A stretch of 64,000 nt of DNA from contig JBKBMG010000002.1 in assembly GCA_046295975.1 (NCBI GenBank), positions 186,001 through 250,000 on the forward strand. The letters run 5' to 3'. Source of the DNA: UBA2357 sp046295975. GTDB lineage: Bacteria > Pseudomonadota > Gammaproteobacteria > Burkholderiales > Rhodocyclaceae. Positions 38,319-46,408 of this stretch are shown here, one piece after another. Position numbers and translations under genes: made by a program. The notes under the pieces were generated by a model. That model was not told the DNA's origin. It made no database searches and was given only the letters and a program-made list of their open reading frames with translations. The stretch's first letter is position 1, and each line of letters begins with the position of its first letter.

Positions 38319-38596
38319 CGCCGACCATGGAGTTGATGCGCGAAAAACTCGCCACGCTCGTACCGCTTTCGATCGAGATCACCGACGACAGCGCCCTGCA
38401 CGCTGGTCATGCCGGTGCACAGGGTGGTGGTGGGCACTACCGGCTTGCCATCGTGTCCGACGTCTTCGCGGGCAAGAACACGGTGGCGCGTCACCGCTTG
38501 ATCTATGACGCGCTCGGCGACATGATGCAGAATCGCATCCATGCCCTCGGAATCACCGCACGCACGGCCGACGAGGCCGAAAATCAACCCAAGTAA
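38315..38596 (+). CDS. BolA family protein
   Basis: A 93-residue BolA-like protein; such proteins bind monothiol glutaredoxins and Fe-S clusters, and some bind DNA. LSIEITDDSALHAGHAG and HYRLAIVSDVFAGKNTVARHRLIYDALGDMM show the conserved His and the FAGK..V.RHR segment. A GGGG insertion follows the HAGH region. It overlaps the YciI gene by four bases (ATGA) and lies 19 bases before the parvulin. Confidence 0.9.
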   Translation: MTPTMELMREKLATLVPLSIEITDDSALHAGHAGAQGGGGHYRLAIVSDVFAGKNTVARHRLIYDALGDMMQNRIHALGITARTADEAENQPK

Positions 38597-38615
38597 CACA
38601 AGCAGAGGAATATTG

Positions 38616-39398
38616 ATGAAACGCTTTCCCAGCCGTCTCGCGCTCACGCTGATCGCCGGACTGTTCGCCCACACCGTCTTCGCTGCCGAACCCGTCGCCA
38701 CCGTCAATGGCCAGGTCATCCCGGCGGCGCGCGCATCCATCATGATGGACGAACAGCGCACCCAGGGCGCCACCGAAACCCCGCAACTGCGCGACGCGAT
38801 CCGCGAAGAGCTGATCCGCCGCGAAGTGCTTGCCCAAGCAGCGGTCAACGCCGGTCTCGACAAGGGCGACGACGTCAAGGCCCAGATGGATCTGGCCCGC
38901 CAGGCGGTGCTGATCCGTGCGTACCTGATGGACTACGTCCAGAACAACCCGGTGACCGACATCGAGATCATCGCCGAGTACGAGAGCATCAAGAACCGCA
39001 TGGGTGGCAAGGAATACAAGCCCCGCCATGTACTGGTCGAGACCGAGGACCAGGCCAAGGCGATCATCGCCAAATTGGCCGCGGGCGAGAGTTTCGAGGA
39101 ACTGGCCAAGCAGTCCATGGACCCGGGCTCCAAGGAGCGTGGCGGCGAACTCGGCTGGAGCAACCCCGGCATGTTCGTGAAGCCCTTCTCCGAGGCCATG
39201 GTGGCGCTTGAGAAAGGCAAGTACACCACCGCCCCGGTGAAGAGCGATTTCGGCTACCACGTCATCCTGCTCGACGACATCCGCGACATGGAAGCGCCGC
39301 CGCTGGATGAGGTCAAGCCGCAACTGCAGCAGCGCCTGCAACAGCAACGCGTCGAACAGCATCTGCTCGACCTGCGTGCCAAGGCCGACGTCAAGTAA
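38616..39398 (+). CDS. Periplasmic parvulin-type peptidyl-prolyl isomerase
   Basis: A 260-residue exported foldase. The signal peptide ends at VFAA near residue 23; a helical chaperone part (residues 30-130) precedes the parvulin domain KPRHVLVETEDQAKAIIAKLAAG to FGYHVILLDD, with GGELGWSNPGMFVKPF in it. Close to the PrsA/SurA-like PpiC group common in Azoarcus relatives. ATG 38616 has AGAGGA ahead. Last gene of the plus cluster before a double hairpin. Confidence 0.9.
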   Translation: MKRFPSRLALTLIAGLFAHTVFAAEPVATVNGQVIPAARASIMMDEQRTQGATETPQLRDAIREELIRREVLAQAAVNAGLDKGDDVKAQMDLARQAVLIRAYLMDYVQNNPVTDIEIIAEYESIKNRMGGKEYKPRHVLVETEDQAKAIIAKLAAGESFEELAKQSMDPGSKERGGELGWSNPGMFVKPFSEAMVALEKGKYTTAPVKSDFGYHVILLDDIRDMEAPPLDEVKPQLQQRLQQQRVEQHLLDLRAKADVK

Positions 39399-39407
39399 TC
39401 GAGATCT

Positions 39408-39424
39408 GCAGGCCTTCGGCCTGC
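39408..39424. repeat. Hairpin GCAGGCC-TTC-GGCCTGC
   Basis: A perfect 7-base stem with a TTC loop, ten bases after the isomerase stop and seven bases before the main terminator. It has no T-run of its own and may stabilise the transcript end. Confidence 0.5.
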
Positions 39425-39430
39425 ATCAAT

Positions 39431-39458
39431 AAAAACGGGGCCGATCGGCCCCGTTTTT
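39431..39458. terminator. Bidirectional Rho-independent terminator
   Basis: AAAAACGGGGCC-GATC-GGCCCCGTTTTT is a perfect palindrome with A-run left and T-run right, so it stops transcripts from both sides: the isomerase operon (plus) and the acyl-CoA dehydrogenase (minus). Confidence 0.93.
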
Positions 39459-39509
39459 ACTGGATAGGATTCGCCGCCACAGGCGCGACGAAACAACCGG
39501 AACACCACT

Positions 39510-41312
39510 TCAGAGCGCGAACGCGGACTCCTCGAGCGCCAGTGCGCCAGCCGCGCCGTTCACCACCGCATAGGCGAGTCCCGGCGCCTGCGACAACACA
39601 TGATCGGCGTAAAAGCGCGTGGTGACGATCTTGGTCGTGTAGAACGCCTCGTCGCCATCCGCCTGCCCACGCCGCGCGTTCGCGATGATCGCCGCACGCG
39701 CCATCTGCCAGCCTCCGGCAACGATGCCAAACAGCTTCAGAAATGGCACCGACCCCACCGACGCAGCCTTGATGTCATCGTTGTAGGTACGCAAGATGTA
39801 CTCGGTGCCCGACTCCAGCGCATCGATACCGGCACCAAATGTACGGGCAATCGCCTGGAAACCATCGTCCTGGACCTTGGCAAGCTGCTCGCACACCTCA
39901 CGCATTTCCGCGATCACACCCTTGATCGTCACGCCGTTCTCACGCGCAATCTTGCGGCCGATCAAGTCGTTCGCCTGGATCGCCGTGGTGCCCTCGTAAA
40001 TCGTGGTGATGCGCGCGTCGCGCAAGTGCTGGGCCGCGCCAGTCTCCTCGATGAACCCCATGCCGCCATGCACCTGCACGCCGGTGGATGCCACGTCGAT
40101 CGCGTTCTCGGTACTCCAGCCCTTGACCACCGGAATCATCAAATCGACGAAAGCCTGGTTGCGCGCACGTACCTCGGCATCGGGATGCAGGTGTGCCTTG
40201 TCGGTGGCTGCACCGACGACATAGGCCAGCGCGCGCATGGCCTCGGTCTGCGACTTCATCGACATCAGCATGCGGCGCACATCGGGATGATGAATGATGG
40301 AAACCTTGGGGCCGCCGCGCACGCCGAGTTCGGTCCCTTGAACCCGCTCGCGCGCATATTCGAGCGCCTTTTGATAGGCCCGCTCCGACAGCGCCAGCCC
40401 CTCCATGCCCACCGCGAACCGGGCTTCGTTCATCATGATGAACATGTACTCGAGCCCGCGGTTGGGCTCACCGATCAGGGTGCCGATTGCACCGCCCTTG
40501 TCACCAAACGCCAGCACGCAGGTGGGACTGGCATGGATGCCCAGCTTGTGCTCGATCGACACACAATGCACGTCGTTGCGCTCACCCGGCGAGCCGTCCT
40601 CATTCACCAGGAACTTCGGTACGACAAACAGCGAGATGCCCTTGACGCCCTCCGGCGCATCGGGCAATCGAGCCAGCACCAGATGGACGATGTTGTCCGT
40701 CATGTCGTGCTCGCCATAGGTGATGAAGATCTTTTGCCCGAAAATGCGATACGTACCGTCGCCCTGCGGCTCGGCACGGGTACGGACGGCTGCCAGGTCG
40801 GAACCGGCCTGCGGCTCGGTGAGGTTCATGGTGCCCGTCCATTCGCCGCTGACCATCTTCGGCAGATACGTCGCCTTCTGCGCATCCGTGCCGCGAAGCA
40901 TCAAGGCTTCGATCGCGCCGTTGGTCAACATGGGGCACAGGGAAAAGGCCATGTTCGACGACTTCCACATCTCCATGACTGCCGTCGACACCAGCTTCGG
41001 CAGCCCCTGGCCACCGTAGTCCGGGTCGCATGCAATGGCAGTCCAGCCCGCATCAGTGAACTGCTTGTAAGCCTCCTTCCAGCCAGCGGCGGTGGTCACC
41101 GAGCCGTGGTCCCATTTCGCGCCCTCCTGGTCGCCCGTCCAATTGAGCGGCGCCAGCACGCCGCTGGCGAACTTGCCAGCCTCGTCGAGAATCGCCTCGA
41201 CCAGATCGGCGGATACCTCCTCGCAGCCCGGCAGCCCCTGGATCTCCTGGAGTCCTGCCAGTTCCTGCATGACGAAGCGCATGTCGCGCAAGGGGGCGTG
41301 GTATTGGCTCAT
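39510..41312 (-). CDS. Acyl-CoA dehydrogenase (large, C-terminal-domain type)
   Basis: A 600-residue FAD enzyme introducing the alpha-beta double bond in acyl-CoA. N-terminal helices, then MNLTEPQAGSDLAAVRTRA and KIFITYGEHDM in the FAD region, and GVQVHGGMGFIEETGAAQHLRDARITTIYEGTTAIQ at the dehydrogenase C-terminal block, followed by the extra helical domain of the AcdA/DmdC-like subfamily. The substrate is not certain; members act on medium or long chains or on methylmercaptopropionyl-CoA. Electrons would pass to the EtfAB encoded just upstream. Confidence 0.9.
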   Translation of the reverse strand: MSQYHAPLRDMRFVMQELAGLQEIQGLPGCEEVSADLVEAILDEAGKFASGVLAPLNWTGDQEGAKWDHGSVTTAAGWKEAYKQFTDAGWTAIACDPDYGGQGLPKLVSTAVMEMWKSSNMAFSLCPMLTNGAIEALMLRGTDAQKATYLPKMVSGEWTGTMNLTEPQAGSDLAAVRTRAEPQGDGTYRIFGQKIFITYGEHDMTDNIVHLVLARLPDAPEGVKGISLFVVPKFLVNEDGSPGERNDVHCVSIEHKLGIHASPTCVLAFGDKGGAIGTLIGEPNRGLEYMFIMMNEARFAVGMEGLALSERAYQKALEYARERVQGTELGVRGGPKVSIIHHPDVRRMLMSMKSQTEAMRALAYVVGAATDKAHLHPDAEVRARNQAFVDLMIPVVKGWSTENAIDVASTGVQVHGGMGFIEETGAAQHLRDARITTIYEGTTAIQANDLIGRKIARENGVTIKGVIAEMREVCEQLAKVQDDGFQAIARTFGAGIDALESGTEYILRTYNDDIKAASVGSVPFLKLFGIVAGGWQMARAAIIANARRGQADGDEAFYTTKIVTTRFYADHVLSQAPGLAYAVVNGAAGALALEESAFAL

Positions 41313-41420
41313 TGCGTTGCTCCTTTGGTTTTCGTTCGTGGTTGCGTATTCATTACGTCTTGTTGCTACTGCAAGGTCGGTCTCCCCGGGCGTCCGATGC
41401 AGGCAAAGCGCAGCATGCAA

Positions 41421-42095
41421 CTACTTGCCCATCAGATAGCGGCGATCGTCGAACGCGGCGACCCACTCCGGCCGATAGACCACAAGCAAAGTCACGATCG
41501 CCCCGCTCAGCCACGCCTCGGAGAAACCGAGCAGCATGAAGTAGGGCAGGTACTCCGACAGCAGGAAATCCCATTCGTAGGCGCCCGACAACACCAGTGC
41601 CACGACCGCCGCCAGCCCCTGGGTAAGGATGGTGAGCGCAGACCCGACGAAGGCGAGGACAAACACGAAGATGAAGAAATGCGGCGGCAGCTTCGATTCA
41701 ACGAAGTACTTCAGGGCACTGGCCGTCACGACTGGCACGATCGCCATCAGCACGTAATTGATCGGCCAGGCCGTCCACGCAATTTCCCCATTGAGCGCAA
41801 TACCACTCAGCGCAAGCGCAAGTGCGAGCAGCGCAAGCGGTGCGCCCAGGCACAGCGTGGCCGCCATCGCGCCCAGCAGGTGCAGATTCAGGCCGGGGTG
41901 TACACCGGCCTTCATGCTCCACATCAATGCGAGCGAAACCGCAAAACCGAACAACAGATTGCGCTGCGAACTGTGGGAAGCTTGTGTCAGACGTTGCCAC
42001 GGCACGCGTGTGAAGACGCGCACGGCAACCGCCACGCACAGCGCCAGTGCCAGCCAGTGCCACGCGGGAGAGAACAGTTCGGCCGGAAGATTCAT
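41421..42095 (-). CDS. CbiM-like energy-coupling factor permease
   Basis: A 224-residue membrane protein with about six helices. HPGLNLHLLGAMAATLCLGAPLAL and the later PPHFFIFVFVLAFVGSAL resemble the CbiM/COG3235 group (metal transport S component). The N-terminal MHIxDG metal motif of CbiM is lacking (it begins MNLPAEL), and no EcfA/EcfT genes are nearby, so the substrate and mechanism are open. Lies between etfA and the acyl-CoA dehydrogenase on the same strand. Confidence 0.55.
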   Translation of the reverse strand: MNLPAELFSPAWHWLALALCVAVAVRVFTRVPWQRLTQASHSSQRNLLFGFAVSLALMWSMKAGVHPGLNLHLLGAMAATLCLGAPLALLALALALSGIALNGEIAWTAWPINYVLMAIVPVVTASALKYFVESKLPPHFFIFVFVLAFVGSALTILTQGLAAVVALVLSGAYEWDFLLSEYLPYFMLLGFSEAWLSGAIVTLLVVYRPEWVAAFDDRRYLMGK

Positions 42096-42103
42096 GAGTC
42101 AGG

Positions 42104-42130
42104 CGCCCCCGGCGTATTGAGCCGGGGGCG
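42104..42130. repeat. GC-rich perfect inverted repeat before the CbiM-like gene
   Basis: CGCCCCCGGC / GCCGGGGGCG, 10-base arms with a 7-base loop, nine bases upstream of the permease start. There is no T-run. A stem here would sit in the leader of the mRNA and could hinder initiation. Confidence 0.45.
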
Positions 42131-42169
42131 ACCGGGGCGAGAGAATTTACATGTAGCTGCCATTCCAAC

Positions 42170-42198
42170 CGTGCCGGCAGCCTCGCGGCCCCGGCACG
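42170..42198. repeat. Hairpin downstream of etfA
   Basis: CGTGCCGG / CCGGCACG, perfect 8-base arms around 13 bases, 30 bases after the etfA stop. No T-run; possibly a transcript-end or processing structure between etfA and the permease gene. Confidence 0.4.
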
Positions 42199-42227
42199 CA
42201 TGCCTGAAGCGTTCGCGAGCCCGACAC

Positions 42228-43160
42228 CTATCCCAGGGCGGCCGTGAGCTCGGGCACGGCCTCGGTCAGATCGGCCACCAGGCCGTAATCGGCGATCTGG
42301 AAGATCGGGGCCTCAGGGTCCTTATTGATCGCCACGATCACCTTGGAGTCCTTCATGCCCGCCAGATGCTGGATCGCACCGGAAATACCGATGGCGATGT
42401 ACAGCTGAGGTGCAACGATCTTGCCCGTCTGGCCCACCTGATAGTCATTGGGCACGTAACCGGCATCGACCGCCGCCCGGCTGGCACCGAGTGCTGCGCT
42501 GAGTTTGTCCGCCAGCGGCTCCAGGTACTTATGGTAGTTTTCGCCACTACCCAGGCCACGACCACCGGAGACGATGATCTTGGCGGCACCCAGTTCGGGG
42601 CGCTCGGACTTGGTCAGTTCGCGACCCACCAACTTGTTCAAGCCCAGATCGACCGAAGCGGACATTGCCTCGACGGCCGCGGCACCGCCTTCAGCGGCGG
42701 CTTCGAAGGCAGTCGTTCGCACGGTCACGACCTTCACCGCGTCGCCGCTCTTCACCGTCGCCAAGGCGTTGCCCGCATAGATCGGCCGCACAAAGGTATC
42801 GGCTGCCTCCACCGCGACGATGTCGCTGATCTGAGCCACATCCAGCAGTGCCGCGACACGCGGCAACATGTTCTTCCCCGCAGTCGAGGCGGGGGCCAGA
42901 ATGTGGGTGTAACCCGCTGCATTGTCCACGACGAGCTTGGCCACGTTCTCTGCGGTCTGAGCTTCGTAGTGCGCGGCATCGGCCACACGCACCTTGCTCA
43001 CTCCGGCGATCTTCGCCGCTTCGGCGGCGGCCGCGGCGCACCCTGCGCCGGCGACCAGAACATGGATCTCGCCACCAATGGCAGCGGCGGCCGTGACGGT
43101 GTTCAGCGTCGAAGCCTTGATCGACTGATTGTCGTGCTCAGCAATAACCAGAATCGCCAT
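42228..43160 (-). CDS. etfA: Electron transfer flavoprotein alpha subunit
   Basis: A 310-residue FAD-binding subunit carrying electrons from acyl-CoA dehydrogenases to the quinone pool. The C-terminal FAD domain is clear: VSGGRGLGSGENYHKYLEPLA, SRAAVDAGYVPNDYQVGQTGK, PQLYIAIGISGAIQHLAGM and the closing INKDPEAPIFQIADYGLVAD. One base after the etfB stop, so the two are translationally linked. Confidence 0.96.
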   Translation of the reverse strand: MAILVIAEHDNQSIKASTLNTVTAAAAIGGEIHVLVAGAGCAAAAAEAAKIAGVSKVRVADAAHYEAQTAENVAKLVVDNAAGYTHILAPASTAGKNMLPRVAALLDVAQISDIVAVEAADTFVRPIYAGNALATVKSGDAVKVVTVRTTAFEAAAEGGAAAVEAMSASVDLGLNKLVGRELTKSERPELGAAKIIVSGGRGLGSGENYHKYLEPLADKLSAALGASRAAVDAGYVPNDYQVGQTGKIVAPQLYIAIGISGAIQHLAGMKDSKVIVAINKDPEAPIFQIADYGLVADLTEAVPELTAALG

Positions 43161-43161
43161 T

Positions 43162-43911
43162 TCAGATCACCTTTGCTTCGTTCTTGAGCTTGTTCACCAG
43201 TTGCGCAACATCGGCTACGCGCTCGCCCGCGCCGCGCTTGGGTGGCTCGGACACCTTGATCGTGGCCAGCCGCGGCGCGACGTCGACGCCCAGGTCTTCC
43301 GGCTTAAGCGTATCCAGCGGCTTTTTCTTCGCCTTCATGATGTTGGGCAGCGTCGCGTAGCGCGGCTCGTTCAGGCGCAGGTCGGTGGTGACCAGCGCGG
43401 GCAGCGCCATCTCCAGGGTCTCAAGCCCGCCGTCGACCTCGCGGGTGATCACCGCCTTGCCGTCGGCAATCGCCACCTTGGAGGCGAAGCACGCCTGGGC
43501 CCAGCCCATCAGCGCGGCCAGCATCTGGCCAGTCTGGTTGGCGTCGTCGTCGATCGCCTGCTTGCCGCAGACGACCAGTTGCGGCTGCTCCTTGTCGCAC
43601 AAGGCCTTGAGGGCCTTGGCAACGGCCAGGGGTTGCAGTTCCGCGTCAGTCTCGATCAGGATGCCACGATCGGCACCAATCGCCATCGCCGCCCTCAGGG
43701 TTTCCTGACACTGCGCAACGCCGCAGGACACGGCCACCACCTCGCTGGCAACACCGGCCTCCTTGAGGCGTACCGCTTCCTCAACCGCGATTTCATCGAA
43801 GGGGTTCATCGACATCTTCACGTTGGCAATGTCGACGCCCGTACCGTCGCTCTTCACGCGTACTTTGACGTTGTAGTCCACCACGCGTTTGACAGGCACC
43901 AGTATTTTCAA
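43162..43911 (-). CDS. etfB: Electron transfer flavoprotein beta subunit
   Basis: A 249-residue AMP-binding partner of EtfA. MKILVPVKRVVDYNVKVRVK, the NPFDEIAVEEAVRLKEAG block and CGKQAIDDDANQTGQMLAALMGW are standard; the recognition loop is in LPALVTTDLRLNEPRYATLPNIMKAKKKPL. It is first of etfB-etfA, divergent from a TetR gene with palindromes between. Confidence 0.96.
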   Translation of the reverse strand: MKILVPVKRVVDYNVKVRVKSDGTGVDIANVKMSMNPFDEIAVEEAVRLKEAGVASEVVAVSCGVAQCQETLRAAMAIGADRGILIETDAELQPLAVAKALKALCDKEQPQLVVCGKQAIDDDANQTGQMLAALMGWAQACFASKVAIADGKAVITREVDGGLETLEMALPALVTTDLRLNEPRYATLPNIMKAKKKPLDTLKPEDLGVDVAPRLATIKVSEPPKRGAGERVADVAQLVNKLKNEAKVI

Positions 43912-44047
43912 GACCGCGCTCCTTCTATGGCTGGTTTATCCATTTCACGGCCGCAATGCCAGTCGGCACGGCCGTTCCGTTCGGTTCCGGCATTATGTCA
44001 CCGCGCCCCGGCGAGTTGTTGCTTGACCGCGACGTGAAAAAGTCGTT

Positions 44048-44085
44048 CCATACGCCTCAGTATGGGAGCGTACGGTAGCGTATGG
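44048..44085. promoter_or_regulatory. Candidate TetR operator between etfB and tetR
   Basis: CCATACGC (44048-44055) and its exact complement GCGTATGG (44078-44085) are 22 bases apart; between them CAGTATG and GTACG repeat the same half-site theme, and CATAC-N6-GTATG at 44049-44064 forms a tighter palindrome. A TTGACT -35-like hexamer for etfB lies at 44095-44100 on the minus strand, so binding would cover that promoter. Confidence 0.5.
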
Positions 44086-44111
44086 TCCCGCGATAGTCAA
44101 TACTCGCCCGC

Positions 44112-44717
44112 ATGGACGACAACATGAACAAGACCCGCATCCAACTCGATCGCGACGCCTGGGTTGCCGGTGCGATCGAAGTGCTTGCCGAAGAAGGCAT
44201 TTCGGGACTCCGGGTGGAAGTGCTGGCCAAGCGCCTCAAGGTCACCAAAGGCAGTTTCTACTGGCACTTCCAGGATCGCAACGACTTGCTCAAGGCAGTA
44301 CTGACCAAGTGGAAGGACGGTCGTATTCGCGACATCATCAAGCAGACGCGCGCTCAACCGGGCCGCGAACTGGAGCAGATTTATCACGTCATCGACGTGT
44401 ATAGTGCCAGCCGCAGTCGCCGCGGGGTGATGATAGAACTCGCGGTGCGCGACTGGGCACGCCGAGATCCACAGGCGGCGGGCATTGTCGCCGAAGTCGA
44501 CGAGACCCGGCTGCGCTGCGCGCGCGAACTGTTTCTTGCCTGTGGTGTGCCGCTGGAGGAAGCCTCCAGCCGCTGCATGTTGCTCTATGCCTACGTTTTC
44601 GGCATTTCGCTGATGGTGTACGACACCTTCGCGCCCGATCCGGTCCGTCTCAAACGCGACATCGCCGACCTCATCGCGCGCTCGAGCAACACCGCCGGCG
44701 CCACCGATACCGCCTGA
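44112..44717 (+). CDS. TetR-family transcriptional regulator
   Basis: A 201-residue repressor. Helix-turn-helix at 16-62 (DAWVAGAIEVLAEEGISGLRVEVLAKRLKVTKGSFYWHFQDRNDLL without gap), then an all-helical ligand domain. The adjacency to etfBA, acyl-CoA dehydrogenase, hydratase and synthetase genes suggests an acyl-CoA-responsive regulator of fatty-acid oxidation; that is inference. ATG 44112 or 44124 could start it. Confidence 0.85.
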   Translation: MDDNMNKTRIQLDRDAWVAGAIEVLAEEGISGLRVEVLAKRLKVTKGSFYWHFQDRNDLLKAVLTKWKDGRIRDIIKQTRAQPGRELEQIYHVIDVYSASRSRRGVMIELAVRDWARRDPQAAGIVAEVDETRLRCARELFLACGVPLEEASSRCMLLYAYVFGISLMVYDTFAPDPVRLKRDIADLIARSSNTAGATDTA

Positions 44718-44750
44718 CCGCCGGCCGCAGCCTGTGCCGTGACGGCGCCG

Positions 44751-45518
44751 TCAGCTCAACTGCCGGCCGAATACCGCCAGCGCATTCCGGCCGGTGGCGC
44801 TGATCACTTCCTCGACCGGTATACCGCGCAACCCGGCGAGCGTCTCGGCGAATCGCCACAGATCCGATGGCTGCGTTCGCCCGTCCGCGGCCCAGCTCGG
44901 GGGAATGTCCGGGGCATCGGTTTCGAGAACAATGGAATCAAGCGGCAGCTCTGCGGCAAGCGCGCGAATGCGACGTGAACCGTCATAAGTCATCGCGCCG
45001 CCGAATCCAAGCTTGAACCCCATGGCGATGAATGCGTCGGCCTGTTGCCGGCTGCCGTTGAAGGCGTGCGCGATCCCGCCGCGCACCTCGATCCTGCGCA
45101 GTTGCTTGAGAACGGGGTCGACGGCGCGCCGTACATGCAGAATGACGGGCAGCGCGAATCGCCGGGCCAGTCGCAGCTGCGCTTCGTAGAACAGCGATTG
45201 GCGGGCCTCGTCCCGGTCCGCCACGAAATGATCCAGGCCGATCTCGCCGACCGCAACCGCCCCACCCTGCCCCAGTGCATCCTCAAGGGCGCCGAGGTCG
45301 CCTTCATCAGCCCGATCCACGTACAGCGGATGGATTCCGAGGGCAAAACGGACGTCCGCATGCGTCTCGGCGAGTGCCCGAACGTCGGCGAAGTTGGTAC
45401 GCGTCACCCCCGGCACGACGAAACGCTGCACGCCGACTGCACGTGCCTCGGCAAGTACCTGCTCTCGATTCGCATCGAAATCGGGTGCGTCAAGATGGAT
45501 GTGGGTATCGATCAGCAT
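44751..45518 (-). CDS. TatD-family metal-dependent DNase/hydrolase
   Basis: A 255-residue amidohydrolase-fold enzyme. MLIDTHIHLDAPDFDANRE provides the HxH metal site, GEIGLDHF the Glu, LPVILHVRRA and GIAHAFNGSRQQAD the His pair, and VLETDAPDIPPSW the Asp. Family members are 3'-5' DNases acting in repair or proofreading. ATG 45518 is the family start; the longer frame adds MKRVSS. Convergent with tetR. Confidence 0.9.
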   Translation of the reverse strand: MLIDTHIHLDAPDFDANREQVLAEARAVGVQRFVVPGVTRTNFADVRALAETHADVRFALGIHPLYVDRADEGDLGALEDALGQGGAVAVGEIGLDHFVADRDEARQSLFYEAQLRLARRFALPVILHVRRAVDPVLKQLRRIEVRGGIAHAFNGSRQQADAFIAMGFKLGFGGAMTYDGSRRIRALAAELPLDSIVLETDAPDIPPSWAADGRTQPSDLWRFAETLAGLRGIPVEEVISATGRNALAVFGRQLS

Positions 45519-45565
45519 GCTCGAAACGCGTTTCACACGCCGTGGCAGTTCCCGAATTCAGCGAC

Positions 45566-46375
45566 TCAGCTACCCCGCCACTGTGGTGGTCGTTTGGCCA
45601 TGAAGGCGTCTATCCCTTCGGCGGCGTCGTCGGTCATCATGTTGCAGGCCATGGTCTCGGATGCCATCTGATAGGCGGCGTCCAGACCCATCTCGAGCTG
45701 GCGATAGAACATCTGCTTGCCCATGCGAATGGCAACCGGCGATTTGGCGCGGATCGACGCGGTGAGCCGGCCGATTTCGTCGTCCAGGGCATCGAGTGGC
45801 ACCACGCGGTTAACCAGTCCGCGCCGCTGCGCTTCGAGCGCGTCGATGAAATCGCCGGTGACCAGCATCTCGAACGCCTGCTTGCGCCCCATGTTGCGCG
45901 CCAGCCCGACGCTTGGCGTGGCGCAGAACAGGCCGACATTGATGCCTGATACCGCGAAGCGCGCGACGTCCGCCGCCACCGCCAGATCGCACATGGACAC
46001 CAGTTGGCAGCCTGCCGCCGTGGCAATGCCATGCACGCGCGCGATGACCGGTTGGGGCAACTGGGTGAGTTTCATCATCAGCTTGCCGCACAGGCGGAAA
46101 AGCTGTTGCTGGAAAGCCAGCGTGTAGTTGCCACGCATTTCCTTGAGATCGTGGCCGGCGCAAAACGCCTTCCCCTCGCCCGCCAGCACCACCACACGGA
46201 CACTGGCGTCCGAGCCGATCGCGTCCAGCTCCTCGATCAGGGCGTGCAGCATCGCCGCGGACAAGGCGTTGAACTGTGCCGGGCGGTTCAGCGTAAGCCA
46301 GGCCACGCCGTCTTCGTCGCGGCGCAACACCATGGGCGTGTCGGCCACGACGGGCGCGGGTGCGGGAATGGTCAT
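45566..46375 (-). CDS. Enoyl-CoA hydratase/isomerase family protein lacking catalytic Glu pair
   Basis: A 269-residue crotonase-fold protein. The CoA/oxyanion segments LNRPAQFNALSAAML and FCAGHDLKEMRG are normal. At the two places where hydratases carry catalytic glutamates, this protein has Gln124 (AGCQLVSMCD) and Gly144 (FAVSGINVGLFCATPSVG). This matches the ECHDC3-like subgroup, for which hydration is doubtful. It is 33 bases behind the acyl-CoA synthetase on the same strand, so an acyl-CoA substrate is likely. Confidence 0.85.
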   Translation of the reverse strand: MTIPAPAPVVADTPMVLRRDEDGVAWLTLNRPAQFNALSAAMLHALIEELDAIGSDASVRVVVLAGEGKAFCAGHDLKEMRGNYTLAFQQQLFRLCGKLMMKLTQLPQPVIARVHGIATAAGCQLVSMCDLAVAADVARFAVSGINVGLFCATPSVGLARNMGRKQAFEMLVTGDFIDALEAQRRGLVNRVVPLDALDDEIGRLTASIRAKSPVAIRMGKQMFYRQLEMGLDAAYQMASETMACNMMTDDAAEGIDAFMAKRPPQWRGS

Positions 46376-46408
46376 TTCGTGTCTCCTCTCTTTTGTCGGC
46401 AGGGTCGA

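Noticed and set aside
42096..42227. Cobalamin riboswitch before the CbiM-like gene
   Set aside because: I looked for the B12-box and the conserved core on the minus strand; the two GC hairpins do not match.
39600..43187. A 1195-codon open frame on the plus strand
   Set aside because: It runs antisense to the acyl-CoA dehydrogenase, CbiM-like and etfA genes and has a His/Arg/Gly-rich composition without domains; a codon-bias artefact of high GC.
43129..44037. A 302-codon plus-strand frame over etfB
   Set aside because: Antisense to etfB, which is secure.
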